A DNA stretch of 39,610 nt, taken from contig DHWV01000057.1 of NCBI GenBank assembly GCA_002413355.1, positions 1 to 39,610 on the forward strand. Direction: 5' to 3'. A program made the position numbers and the translations under genes. Shown here piece after piece: positions 8,741 through 16,340 of this stretch (position 1 is the first letter of the stretch; the number at the start of each line of letters is the position of its first letter). The stretch comes from Desulfobulbaceae bacterium UBA5173. GTDB lineage: Bacteria > Desulfobacterota > Desulfobulbia > Desulfobulbales > Desulfobulbaceae. Below the pieces are notes generated by a model, which was given only the letters and a program-made list of their open reading frames with translations, was not told where the DNA came from and searched no databases.

Positions 8741-8766
8741 TAGGGGCGAAAGATTTTTCGCCCCTA
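8741..8766. repeat. Perfect 11-bp palindrome between effector and STAND genes
   Basis: TAGGGGCGAAA (8741-8751) and TTTCGCCCCTA (8756-8766) are exact inverted repeats around a 4-base loop. The right end supplies the TAG stop codon of the 125-aa protein gene. The left end is next to the ATG of the STAND gene. GTAGGGGCGAA-type palindromes are a familiar class of dispersed REP-like element in bacterial genomes. The hairpin would fill almost the whole spacer and could affect translation of the NTPase. I found no second copy in this window. Confidence 0.8.
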
Positions 8767-9141
8767 CGCGGTTATGCTCACATTCTGACCACCTGTTACC
8801 GCAATCGCCTTGCTGTGATCGCCAAGCACCTGCTGATTAACGATGCTGCGGACAGCTTCCGCGCCACCAGGCTGCGCCTTGACCGCATCCAGCAATGCTT
8901 GCGCCGCCTTGATGATATCCTCATCCTTGTCCGCGCCAGCAGCTTCCGCCTCGTCCTTCAGCGTGATCTGCCGCCCTTGAGCATCAGGCTTCTGCTCCAG
9001 CTTTTTCACCGCATCAGCAAGGTCGCTGTCCGCTCCGAACTTGCGCAGCAGCAGCTCCTTCAGCTTGCTGTATCCAGCCTTCACTGCATCCGAACTCAGG
9101 TTGCCTAACGCGCCAGCAATGGCGGCAATGATGATGTCCAT
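8764..9141 (-). CDS. Small Bell-like putative effector with C-terminal amyloid-like motif
   Basis: This 125-aa protein begins with a hydrophobic stretch (MDIIIAAIAGALGNL) followed by an amphipathic helix (VKAGYSKLKELLLRKFG). A charged helical middle (LADAVKKLEQ, DEDIIKAAQALLDAVKAQ) leads to the C-terminal motif GDHSKAIAVTGGQNVSITA (residues 107-125). That motif aligns without gaps to residues 16-34 of the STAND NTPase next door (7 of 19 identical: G, H, I, V, N, V, I). A helical N-terminal domain joined to a short beta-prone C-terminal motif, next to an NLR carrying the same motif at its N-terminus, is the layout described for bacterial Bell-domain effectors. The inferred role is a membrane-damaging cell-death effector triggered by prion-like templating. 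The start lies 11 bases after the metallophosphoesterase stop. No strong ribosome site is visible. Confidence 0.75.
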   Translation of the reverse strand: MDIIIAAIAGALGNLSSDAVKAGYSKLKELLLRKFGADSDLADAVKKLEQKPDAQGRQITLKDEAEAAGADKDEDIIKAAQALLDAVKAQPGGAEAVRSIVNQQVLGDHSKAIAVTGGQNVSITA

Positions 9142-9152
9142 AATTCAGTCGG

Positions 9153-9983
9153 TTAAGAGGTTTGTCTGACCAGCTCAAACACAGCGATTTCTGGATAGCA
9201 GTTGAAGCGCACCGGATAAATCGCCCAGCCGATGCCTCGGCTGATGAAGAGCTTGGTTTTCGGTGTGTCAATCAATCCGCTGGAATACCGCTTGTTTTGC
9301 ACCGGCAGCAGCGGCGGGCCGTAGAACGGCAGACGCACTTGCCCGCCGTGCGTGTGGCCGCTCATTGTCAGCGCAACCGGCGTGTTGAACGGCGTGTCCA
9401 CAGAGTCCGGGTTGTGCGACAGCAGAATGCGGCAGTCGTTTTCATCAGAATCTGCAAAGGCGGTATCTATTTTCAGCTGATCTTCCCAGAGATCACCTGC
9501 ACCGCCGAGGACGAGTCGTTCCTTGCCCTGATCAACCGCCTTGCATTGATGGCGGAGATTCTGCCCGCTGCGCTCCAGCCAGTAAAGCGAGCGTTCTTTA
9601 TCCGCCGAATAATCATGATTGCCCAGCACAGAGAACACGCCATGCCGCGCTTGCAGCTGCATCAAAATCGGCCAAACCTGATCAATTTCCACCGTAGTGT
9701 TCCTCGCATGGACATAATCTCCGGTGCAGACAATGGCATCAGGCCGCAGCGCGTTGGTTTTTGTTACTACTTTTTTGAGAAAATCTGCGGAAACAAGCAA
9801 GCCGAGATGCAGATCCGTCAGATGGGCAATGGTGAAACCATGAAAACTGTGAGGCAGATTGGCAATTGGAATCTTATACCGATTGACCAGCACGATGTTG
9901 CGCTCGATGAACACAGAATAGCTTCCAGTGAGTGCGGTAGCGACGGCATAGCTAACAAAACGCAAAAAAATCCGTCGGTTCAT
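9153..9983 (-). CDS. Exported or membrane-anchored metallophosphoesterase (YkuE-like)
   Basis: This is a 276-aa calcineurin-type phosphoesterase. The N-terminus MNRRIFLRFVSYAVATALTG looks like a twin-arginine signal (RRxFL) or an uncleaved anchor, which places the enzyme on the outer face of the inner membrane. Metal-binding motifs are TDLHLG (D57, H59), GDYVH (D89), GNHDYS (N122, H123), SHNPD (H190) and GHTHGGQ (209-215). The closest family type is YkuE/YaeI-like phosphoesterase; the substrate is unknown. I chose the ATG at 9981-9983, which is preceded by AAGGAA at suitable spacing. The longer frame from 10031 would run into the ATPase gene, whose stop lies 5 bases upstream of this start. 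Confidence 0.88.
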   Translation of the reverse strand: MNRRIFLRFVSYAVATALTGSYSVFIERNIVLVNRYKIPIANLPHSFHGFTIAHLTDLHLGLLVSADFLKKVVTKTNALRPDAIVCTGDYVHARNTTVEIDQVWPILMQLQARHGVFSVLGNHDYSADKERSLYWLERSGQNLRHQCKAVDQGKERLVLGGAGDLWEDQLKIDTAFADSDENDCRILLSHNPDSVDTPFNTPVALTMSGHTHGGQVRLPFYGPPLLPVQNKRYSSGLIDTPKTKLFISRGIGWAIYPVRFNCYPEIAVFELVRQTS

Positions 9984-9988
9984 GCCTG

Positions 9989-10765
9989 TCAATTTCCTTT
10001 CAAGGCCGCAATCACTTGCTGCATTTCCCAAGCACCGGTCAGATCAAGGAAAATTTCTTCCAGATTGAGCGTCTGATCCATCTTGCCCGCTTGGCTGCGC
10101 AGCTCTTCCATGGTTCCGATGACGCGCAGAGTACCGTTGGTGATGATGGCGATGCGGCGGCAGAGTTCTTCCGCAATTTCGAGCGAATGTGTGGAGAGGA
10201 AAATCGCCGTACCTTCCGCCGCCTTTTGTTTGAACAGCTCCTTGACGATGCGAGCGGATTTGGGGTCAAGACCGACCATCGGCTCATCAATGATCATCAG
10301 CGGCTGATTGAGTATGAAGACCGAGGTCATGATCAGCTTCTGACGCATTCCGTGCGAGTAGCTTTCGATCAGGTGATCACGCCATGTGCTGAGATCAAAC
10401 AGTTCCAGATAGTGCTGGCTGGCGGTGTTAAACTGCTCTTCCGGTAGCTGGTACAGACTGGCAATGAATTGCAGATACTCGCCCCCCGTAAGTTTTTCAA
10501 ACAGCCACGGCCGGTCAGGGACATAGCCGGTGTCCTGCTTGCAGGCAAGGGGCTTATCGGCCAGCGAGTTGCCGTTGATCATGACCGTGCCGCTGTCCGG
10601 CTGAAGCAGTCCAGCCAGTATCTTGATCGTGGTGGTCTTGCCTGCGCCATTCGGGCCGAGAAAACCAAAAATCTCTCCGGCTTCAACATCCAAGCTGATG
10701 TTGTTGACAGCGGTGAAGTCGGCGAAGGACTTGCGCAAGTTAGTGATTTGCAGAATGGGATTCAT
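9989..10765 (-). CDS. ABC transporter ATP-binding protein
   Basis: This is a 258-aa ABC ATPase. Walker A is GPNGAGKT (37-44), the signature is YSHGMRQK (136-143), Walker B is LMIIDE (156-161) with the D-loop GLD, and the switch histidine is in STHS (191-194). The Q-loop segment reads YVPDRPWLFEKLT, with Asp where many ABC proteins carry Gln. I believe this variation occurs in ABC-2 exporter ATPases. I chose the start MNPILQITNLRKSF. A longer frame opening at 10798 adds 11 atypical residues, and neither start has a good ribosome site. The likely membrane partner is the permease at 3991-5667, with the phosphoesterase and NLR module lying between them. Confidence 0.92.
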   Translation of the reverse strand: MNPILQITNLRKSFADFTAVNNISLDVEAGEIFGFLGPNGAGKTTTIKILAGLLQPDSGTVMINGNSLADKPLACKQDTGYVPDRPWLFEKLTGGEYLQFIASLYQLPEEQFNTASQHYLELFDLSTWRDHLIESYSHGMRQKLIMTSVFILNQPLMIIDEPMVGLDPKSARIVKELFKQKAAEGTAIFLSTHSLEIAEELCRRIAIITNGTLRVIGTMEELRSQAGKMDQTLNLEEIFLDLTGAWEMQQVIAALKGN

Positions 10766-10831
10766 GGCGAACGAGAGGGCACGTTGAAGGGATGGCAATG
10801 CCGCCGAAAAGAATTTTCAGCCCTGCAAAAA

Positions 10832-10864
10832 GCAAAAAAGGAGTTGGGCCTGCCGCCAAACTCC
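10832..10864 (-). terminator. Terminator-like hairpin in the leader of the ABC ATPase gene
   Basis: On the minus strand GGAGTTTGG (plus 10856-10864) pairs with CCCAACTCC (10840-10848), 8 of 9 positions, and is followed by a run of six T. It reads toward the ABC ATPase gene, and no minus-strand gene is visible upstream in 10865-11139. It may therefore be an attenuator in that gene's leader or a barrier against antisense transcription. Confidence 0.5.
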
Positions 10865-10965
10865 CTGTGTTTTTAGAGCCAATCATCCGGCTTCAAGCGG
10901 AGACCTGCTGATGGAAAAATTATACTGGCCCGCTTGGCTGCTTGCCGTCAGGCAATTCGAGCATT

Positions 10966-11006
10966 CTTGACTTTATTGTTTAGCAGTTTGATGCTAAACT
11001 GTCAAG
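10966..11006. promoter_or_regulatory. Composite inverted repeat, candidate operator
   Basis: GTTTAGCA (10978-10985) and TGCTAAAC (10992-10999) are perfect inverted repeats around GTTTGA. They are flanked by a second perfect pair, CTTGAC (10966-10971) and GTCAAG (11001-11006). The whole dyad lies in the 374-base gene-less gap between the ABC ATPase and the epimerase. TTGACT within it resembles a -35 box for rightward transcription, but I see no convincing -10 at standard spacing. A regulator binding site is the likeliest reading. Apart from this and the hairpin at 10832-10864 I see nothing in the gap. Confidence 0.5.
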
Positions 11007-11139
11007 ATTATGAAGACGATTTACCACATGGTAGGCGTTTGCGGCAGATGCCATGTCCGCATGGACAAGCACCGCCGGAACTGAGCGCGGGCTGAATCCT
11101 TTTCAAACTTACTTGCTTCCAGATCAACAGGATATTTTT

Positions 11140-12123
11140 ATGAAAGTGCTTGTCACCGGCGGAACCGGCTTCACCGGCAAGGCCTTGGTCAAACGGCTGA
11201 TTGATGAAGGCCATGAAGTGGTCAGCTTGGATTATCGTGAAGGGCTGAAGACCGACGAAATCCGTTCGTGGGGTGCCAAGGTGGTGATTGGCAGCGTCAC
11301 GGACCGGGCGGCGGTTGAGCGGTGCATGGAAGGGGTCGATGTGGTGCAGCATCTGGCCGCCGCGTTCCGGGAATTGGACGTGCCAAACAGCCATTACGAC
11401 GAAGTGAACGTGGGCGGCACCAAGATTGTGCTGGAATCCGCCTTTGCTCATCAAGTGAAAAAATTTGTGTACTGCTCCACCTGCGGCGTGCATGGCAATG
11501 TCGATCATCCGCCCGCTGATGAGAGCGCGCCTATCCAGCCCGCTGACTATTATCAGAAGACCAAATACGAGGCTGAACCTTTGGTCAATGAATACTGCGC
11601 CAAAGGCATGGAGACCGTCATCATTCGTCCGACCGCCATTTACGGCCCTGGCGACCCTGAGCGTTTCCAAATGATCTTCCGGCGAGTGAGCAAGGGCGTG
11701 TTTCCGATGTTCGGCGACGGAAAAACTTTCTATCATCCCTTGTATATCGACAACCTGATTGACGCGCTGATTTTGGCAATGGCACCCGGTAAGGGAGTCG
11801 GGCAAGCCTATCTGATCGGGGACGAAGAATACGTGAGCATCGAGACTTTGGTACGCAAAACCGCCCAAGCCCTTGATGTGGAAGTGAACATTCCTCACTA
11901 TCCGATCCTGCCGCTGATTATTGCCGGGCATGTCTGCGAAACGGTGTGCAAACCTTTCAAAATCGCCCCGCCAATCTTCCCGCGCCGTGTTGATTGGTAC
12001 CGCCAGAACCGGGCGTTCAATATCGGCAAGGCCAAGCGCGAGCTGGGGTATCAGCCCAAGATCAACTTGGACGAGGGGCTAAAGCGCACCGGTGCGTGGT
12101 ACCGGCAGGAAGGATTTATTTAG
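11140..12123 (+). CDS. NAD(P)-dependent epimerase/dehydratase (extended SDR)
   Basis: This 327-aa extended short-chain dehydrogenase has the N-terminal nucleotide-binding motif VTGGTGFTG (residues 5-13). The YxxxK catalytic pair is in DYYQKTKYEAE and a conserved RPTAIYGPGD follows. It resembles the NAD-dependent epimerase / 3-beta-hydroxysteroid dehydrogenase-like branch acting on nucleotide sugars or sterol/hopanoid-like substrates. The exact substrate cannot be told. I chose the ATG at 11140 (MKVLVTGG), since an upstream ATG at 11053 would place 29 unrelated residues before the Rossmann fold. An amidotransferase gene follows after 69 bases, so the two may form a small surface-polysaccharide operon (inference). 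Confidence 0.88.
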   Translation: MKVLVTGGTGFTGKALVKRLIDEGHEVVSLDYREGLKTDEIRSWGAKVVIGSVTDRAAVERCMEGVDVVQHLAAAFRELDVPNSHYDEVNVGGTKIVLESAFAHQVKKFVYCSTCGVHGNVDHPPADESAPIQPADYYQKTKYEAEPLVNEYCAKGMETVIIRPTAIYGPGDPERFQMIFRRVSKGVFPMFGDGKTFYHPLYIDNLIDALILAMAPGKGVGQAYLIGDEEYVSIETLVRKTAQALDVEVNIPHYPILPLIIAGHVCETVCKPFKIAPPIFPRRVDWYRQNRAFNIGKAKRELGYQPKINLDEGLKRTGAWYRQEGFI

Positions 12124-12192
12124 CTGCTGATCAGGCCGGAGTGAATTCCAGCCTTTCATGCCGTTGCGGAAGCAATCAACACCAAGAAAATC

Positions 12193-14061
12193 ATGTGCGG
12201 AATCTGCGGGTTTAACTGGAAGGATGAACGCCTGATCCGGGCGATGGCGGACACCCTGGAGCACCGGGGGCCGGATCAGAAGGGCAGCTTCTGCTGCGGC
12301 GAGATGTCGCTCGGCTTCCGGCGGCTGTCCATCATTGACCTGAGCGAGCAGGGCCGCCAGCCGATGTTCAACGAGGACGGCAAGGTCTGCCTCGTGTTCA
12401 ACGGCGAGATCTACAACTTCCAGGAGCTGCGGCCTGAGCTGGAGGCGAAAGGCCACGTCTTCCGCAGTCATACTGATTCGGAAGTGATCATCCACGCCTA
12501 TGAACAGTGGGGCGACAGCTGCGTCCAGCGGCTGCGCGGCATGTTCGCTTTCGCCATCTATGACCAGAAACGGCAGCGCATCGTAATCGCCCGCGACCGC
12601 ATCGGCATCAAGCCGCTCTACTACACCTGGCAGAACGGCAAATTGCGCTTTGCTTCGGAGATCAAGGCCATTCTTGCCGACCCGCAGGTCGAGCGGCGGG
12701 TCAATCAGCAGGCGATGTACGACTACCTCGGCTTTGAGTTCGTGCCTGCGCCGGAAACCATGTTCGCGGGCATTCACAAGCTGCCTGCCGGGCATCTACT
12801 GACACTGGAGAAGGGGCGGCTGCATACGGAGCAGTATTGGGATCTCAAGTTCCATCCCGGCGAGAACAGACTCTCGTTTGGCGAGGCCGTGGAGCGGATG
12901 CGCGAGCTGCTCGATCAGGCGGTGGCCAGCCACTTGGTCAGCGACGTGCCGCTCGGCGTGTTTCTCTCCGGCGGGCTGGATTCGAGCTGTATTGTCGCCC
13001 TGATGCGCAGGCATGTCAGCGGCCCGCTCAAGACCTTCACCATCGGCTACGAGGACAAGTCCTTCAGCGAGCTGGACTACGCCCAGATTGTCGCCGACCA
13101 CTGCCAGACCGAGCATTACGTCCTGCGCTTGGACAGCCTGAAGCCGGACTATGTGGAGAAGACCCTCTGGCATCTCGACGAGCCGATGACCGACCTCTCC
13201 ACGGTGCCGCTGTATCTGCTCTGCAAGCAGGCCAAGGAGCAGGTCACGGTCTGCCTCTCCGGCGAGGGCGCGGACGAGAGCTTTGCCGGCTACGACCGCT
13301 TCAAGGCCAGCCGGATGAACAGCTGGTTCAGCCTGCTGCCCAGTGTTGTGCGCAAGCAGGTGATCGGCAGAATGGCGGCCCTGCTGCCGGATCAGCCGCA
13401 GAAGAAGGGGGCGGTCAACATGCTCAAGCGCTTTGTCGAAGGCGCGAACCTTGATCCGGCAGGCCAGCATCTGCGCTGGCAGTATTTCCTCAGCGCCGGG
13501 CTGGAGGAGCAGCTGTTCAGCAGCAGCTTCCGCAGCGCAGTCAACGCCGATCCCTTCCGCCTTGTGCGCGAGCACAACGCCCGCTGCGACGCAGGCGCGG
13601 ACCGCGTCAACCGGGAGATATATCTCGACACCCGCTTCATGATGACCGACTCGGTGCTGATGAAGGTGGATCGGATGTCCATGGCCAGCTCGCTGGAAAT
13701 CCGCGTGCCGCTGCTCGACCACGTGCTGGTGGAGTTCATGGCCTCGCTGCCCGGCGACTGGAAGCTGAAGGGCATGACCACCAAATACATCTTCCGCGCC
13801 GCGCTGGAGGGACTGCTGCCGGAGAAGATCGTCCACCGGGGCAAGCAGGGCTACAGCCTGCCGGTCAAGCACCTGCTGCGCGGCGAGCTGAAGGGCTACA
13901 TGGTCGAGCTGCTCAATGATTCAGCGGTGATCCGGGAGAACATGAACCTGCCCTACATCAACCGGCTGATCGAGGAGCATTGCAGTCTCAAGCATAACCA
14001 CAACCACATCCTCTGGGCCTTGCTTAATATTGCTATTTGGCACAGGCGTTTCTTCCGGTGA
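12193..14061 (+). CDS. asnB: Asparagine synthase (glutamine-hydrolysing)-like amidotransferase
   Basis: This 622-aa two-domain enzyme starts MCGICGF. Cys2 is the class II glutaminase nucleophile, followed by HRGPDQ. The ATP-pyrophosphatase motif SGGLDSS lies near residue 259, with later EGADESFAGYDR and VDRMSMASSLEIRVPLLD blocks. It uses glutamine ammonia and ATP to amidate a carboxylate, aspartate in true AsnB. Many paralogues of this length sit in polysaccharide clusters and act on sugar acids. The neighbouring epimerase makes that alternative possible, so the symbol is family-level only. The ribosome site upstream is weak (AAGAAAA). Confidence 0.9.
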   Translation: MCGICGFNWKDERLIRAMADTLEHRGPDQKGSFCCGEMSLGFRRLSIIDLSEQGRQPMFNEDGKVCLVFNGEIYNFQELRPELEAKGHVFRSHTDSEVIIHAYEQWGDSCVQRLRGMFAFAIYDQKRQRIVIARDRIGIKPLYYTWQNGKLRFASEIKAILADPQVERRVNQQAMYDYLGFEFVPAPETMFAGIHKLPAGHLLTLEKGRLHTEQYWDLKFHPGENRLSFGEAVERMRELLDQAVASHLVSDVPLGVFLSGGLDSSCIVALMRRHVSGPLKTFTIGYEDKSFSELDYAQIVADHCQTEHYVLRLDSLKPDYVEKTLWHLDEPMTDLSTVPLYLLCKQAKEQVTVCLSGEGADESFAGYDRFKASRMNSWFSLLPSVVRKQVIGRMAALLPDQPQKKGAVNMLKRFVEGANLDPAGQHLRWQYFLSAGLEEQLFSSSFRSAVNADPFRLVREHNARCDAGADRVNREIYLDTRFMMTDSVLMKVDRMSMASSLEIRVPLLDHVLVEFMASLPGDWKLKGMTTKYIFRAALEGLLPEKIVHRGKQGYSLPVKHLLRGELKGYMVELLNDSAVIRENMNLPYINRLIEEHCSLKHNHNHILWALLNIAIWHRRFFR

Positions 14062-14126
14062 CTTTTTGTGGTTTGCTGAACAATTCCTTGATAACTAACT
14101 CGACGTATTAACCCTTGAAAATTGTT

Positions 14127-15353
14127 ATGGAAGCAATGACTATCCCAAAACCTCTTGTGATTGAATCAAGCACATCAGAGTCAACAACCGTTGAGGTTGT
14201 ATTGAATGATCTCCGAGACAACACCCTTAGGATACCTGACTATCAGCGGGATACCGATCAATGGGACGAGACAACGAAGTCGCTTTTCATTGAGTCTATA
14301 ATCAACAACCTCACGGTTCCTGCCTTTTTCTTTGAACCAAAACAGGAAGAATCTGTTGAGATTAGTGAAGTTGTTGACGGCCAGCAGCGATTATCAACCC
14401 TTTCAGACTTCTATAGCAATAAATTTCGTTTAGTTGAATCAGATGCTGTGGCATATCTTTCTCCAAACAGTGTGCATTATGCTAAAGCGACATTTGATGA
14501 ATTACCAAAGCCATATCAACAAGCATTCAAGAAATACCGCCTTACCGTAATCAAGCTACGTGATTTGGGAACGATGCGCTTGGAGGTGTTCCGTCGTATC
14601 AATCAAGGCGGAACTCCATTGAGTGGTCATGACATCAGGTTAGCATATTACGGGGAAGGATCACCTTCTGTCATGTTTATTCGATTAGTCGGTATCTACG
14701 ATGAGAAAAGGCCAGCTGCGGTTCGTTTTATCAAGAGTGCGCAAGAGGCGCATAGCATTTCTTTTCCTTGGAATGCCAAGGCACTTGTTACTTGGAGTGA
14801 CTGGTGGTCAGAGAAGGAGATTTCTCGTGGTCAAACTGCTTCCGAGTCTTTTTTACTTTGTATTGTGTCCGCAAACTACGAGGCACTTGACAATCTCCTT
14901 AATGATCAGTCCGCATTAAGTAATTTGAAGTTAAAGTTCAATGGTGCTATGGAGGAGGCATTGGATGCCTGTACTGCTCAACTTCAGTATCAGGACAAGC
15001 ATGGCACTTTTCATCCATTACTCATGAGCTTCTCCGAAATGAAGGATAAACTTTTCCCCTTCTATGAAAAATGGATTGAAACATTACTTGCATATAAAGG
15101 GCCAAGCCTCCCAATTACAAAACATCGAATGATTTCAGGTGTTATAGGGGCCGCGTATTTTCAAAAAGTTGATGCTGATACCCTTTCTTCTGATGCGTGG
15201 ACAACGCTGATTGAATTTGTTCGTCGTCCCTTGGAGACAGCGAAGAATCTATCTGTTGAATGGCCGAGCAGCAAAGGGCGTTGGACTGGAAAAAAAGGGT
15301 ACAAATCGCAGTTTCAAGCAATTCACGACGTTGTGCGTACCATTTGCAAATGA
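14127..15353 (+). CDS. DUF262 (GmrS/ParB-like) protein of a restriction-like pair
   Basis: The protein is about 408 aa and carries DUF262 signatures. IPDYQRDTDQW (residues 36-46) and EVVDGQQRLSTL around DGQQR (84-88) are the ParB/sulfiredoxin-like nucleotide-binding core. FRRINQGGTPLSGHDIRLAYY is also typical. DUF262 forms the NTPase half of GmrSD-type modification-dependent restriction enzymes. There is no DUF1524 nuclease part here; instead an HNH nuclease gene overlaps the stop codon by 4 bases. A TTG start at 14115 is an alternative. Base composition is clearly more AT-rich than the flanking asnB and core genes, indicating horizontal acquisition. A role in defence is inferred. Confidence 0.85.
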   Translation: MEAMTIPKPLVIESSTSESTTVEVVLNDLRDNTLRIPDYQRDTDQWDETTKSLFIESIINNLTVPAFFFEPKQEESVEISEVVDGQQRLSTLSDFYSNKFRLVESDAVAYLSPNSVHYAKATFDELPKPYQQAFKKYRLTVIKLRDLGTMRLEVFRRINQGGTPLSGHDIRLAYYGEGSPSVMFIRLVGIYDEKRPAAVRFIKSAQEAHSISFPWNAKALVTWSDWWSEKEISRGQTASESFLLCIVSANYEALDNLLNDQSALSNLKLKFNGAMEEALDACTAQLQYQDKHGTFHPLLMSFSEMKDKLFPFYEKWIETLLAYKGPSLPITKHRMISGVIGAAYFQKVDADTLSSDAWTTLIEFVRRPLETAKNLSVEWPSSKGRWTGKKGYKSQFQAIHDVVRTICK

Positions 15354-15622
15354 CTTCTTCCAAGCCAGAAGGTATTGAGGAAGTTTTGCCATCAGACCGC
15401 CTTTTTCCGCCAAGCTGGAAGGATGCCGCTATTCGTGAGCTTTACAATGTTGCTCTTGGTGGTGTCCCTTGTGCAATATGCAAAACGGTCTTTCATGGAC
15501 GAGTTGGTTTGCGGTCGCTTCAGGCTGATCATATTCAACCGTGGAGCCGAGGAGGGATGACTACCTGGGAGAATATGCAGCTATTATGCAAGACATGCAA
15601 CATAACCAAGCTTAATTTTTAA
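15350..15622 (+). CDS. HNH endonuclease
   Basis: This 90-aa protein is almost entirely an HNH domain. A first CxxC (C41, C44) and a second CKTC (C80, C83) form the structural zinc site. The catalytic block is LQADHIQPWSRGG with D60 and H61, and N75 lies in WENMQLLC. The ATG overlaps the DUF262 stop as ATGA, so the two are translationally coupled. The frame is open upstream to 15260, but that part overlaps DUF262 and is not HNH-like. Together the pair resembles a split GmrSD-like system with a different nuclease module. Confidence 0.88.
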   Translation: MTSSKPEGIEEVLPSDRLFPPSWKDAAIRELYNVALGGVPCAICKTVFHGRVGLRSLQADHIQPWSRGGMTTWENMQLLCKTCNITKLNF

Positions 15623-15762
15623 GTGCTGCCGGAGGCGGCCGTGTAAAGTGCTCCAGCACACCCTTGCTTCCTGCTACAGCACAGCACTCATCGGCGCAGC
15701 ATTGTTTTCAGCAATGCCGCAGAATTCAACAACACTTGTGGGCACATCTGCTTCCAACTTAC

Positions 15763-16308
15763 TTACTCCTTCTCCGGCAGAATTTCAATCGCCAGCTTGC
15801 CGAGCAACCCGCCAATGGCAACCTGACCTTCCACATCAGCGCGGGTGAAGCGGATATGATACAGATCGGCGGGCAATTGGTTGACAGTTGTGTCCAAGCT
15901 GACCCACTGGCCGCTGACGCAGACCTCATTCCAAGCGTGGTAATAAAAGGCGTTTTTATGCAGGGTGACACCGGCGGCAATGGCGGTGGGAATGCCGAGG
16001 CTCCGACTCAGCGCAGCGAAGAGGGCGGCGTGTTCATTGCAGTCGCCGATGCGGCTTGCCAGCGTGGTAACTGCATCAGGCAGACCGATCACCGGCCGCT
16101 TTTCGATGTTTTTATACACCCAGCCTGTCAGCAGCGTGACCTGCTTGGCCGGATCAGTCTCTTTGCCAACGATTTCTTTTGCTTTGGCAAGGATTTTCGC
16201 ATCATCTGCCTGCACATAGCGGCTGGGCTTCAGGTATTTCCCTTCGGCGCAGACGGCACGCTGTGCCCCAGCTACAGCAGGTGGAAAAGATTCTTGTTTG
16301 ACAACCAC
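15763..16308 (-). CDS. Transglutaminase-like domain, C-terminal part of a frameshifted gene
   Basis: This 181-aa frame from a GTG carries a transglutaminase-like (papain-fold) core. RIGDCNEHAALFAALSRSLGIPT has the catalytic Cys, NAFYYHAWNEV has the His, and VSLDTTVNQ has the Asp. The reading frame stays open upstream of the GTG and encodes AGLNGGRQQFAAGKVVVKQ (about 16302-16345), which continues naturally from the end of the upstream frame. I therefore read it as the second half of one protein of about 480 residues, in which a membrane-anchored N-terminal domain is followed by the transglutaminase domain. No ribosome site is seen before the GTG. Confidence 0.75.
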   Translation of the reverse strand: MVVKQESFPPAVAGAQRAVCAEGKYLKPSRYVQADDAKILAKAKEIVGKETDPAKQVTLLTGWVYKNIEKRPVIGLPDAVTTLASRIGDCNEHAALFAALSRSLGIPTAIAAGVTLHKNAFYYHAWNEVCVSGQWVSLDTTVNQLPADLYHIRFTRADVEGQVAIGGLLGKLAIEILPEKE

Positions 16309-16340
16309 TTTGCCTGCGGCAAACTGCTGCCGCCCGCCAT

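Noticed and set aside
11008..11931. Minus-strand frame opposite the epimerase gene
   Set aside because: The composition is typical of an antisense shadow, while the plus-strand frame has clear SDR motifs.
12796..13872. Long minus-strand frame opposite the asparagine synthase-like gene
   Set aside because: It is a shadow of a strongly conserved plus-strand coding region, with no ribosome site or domain.
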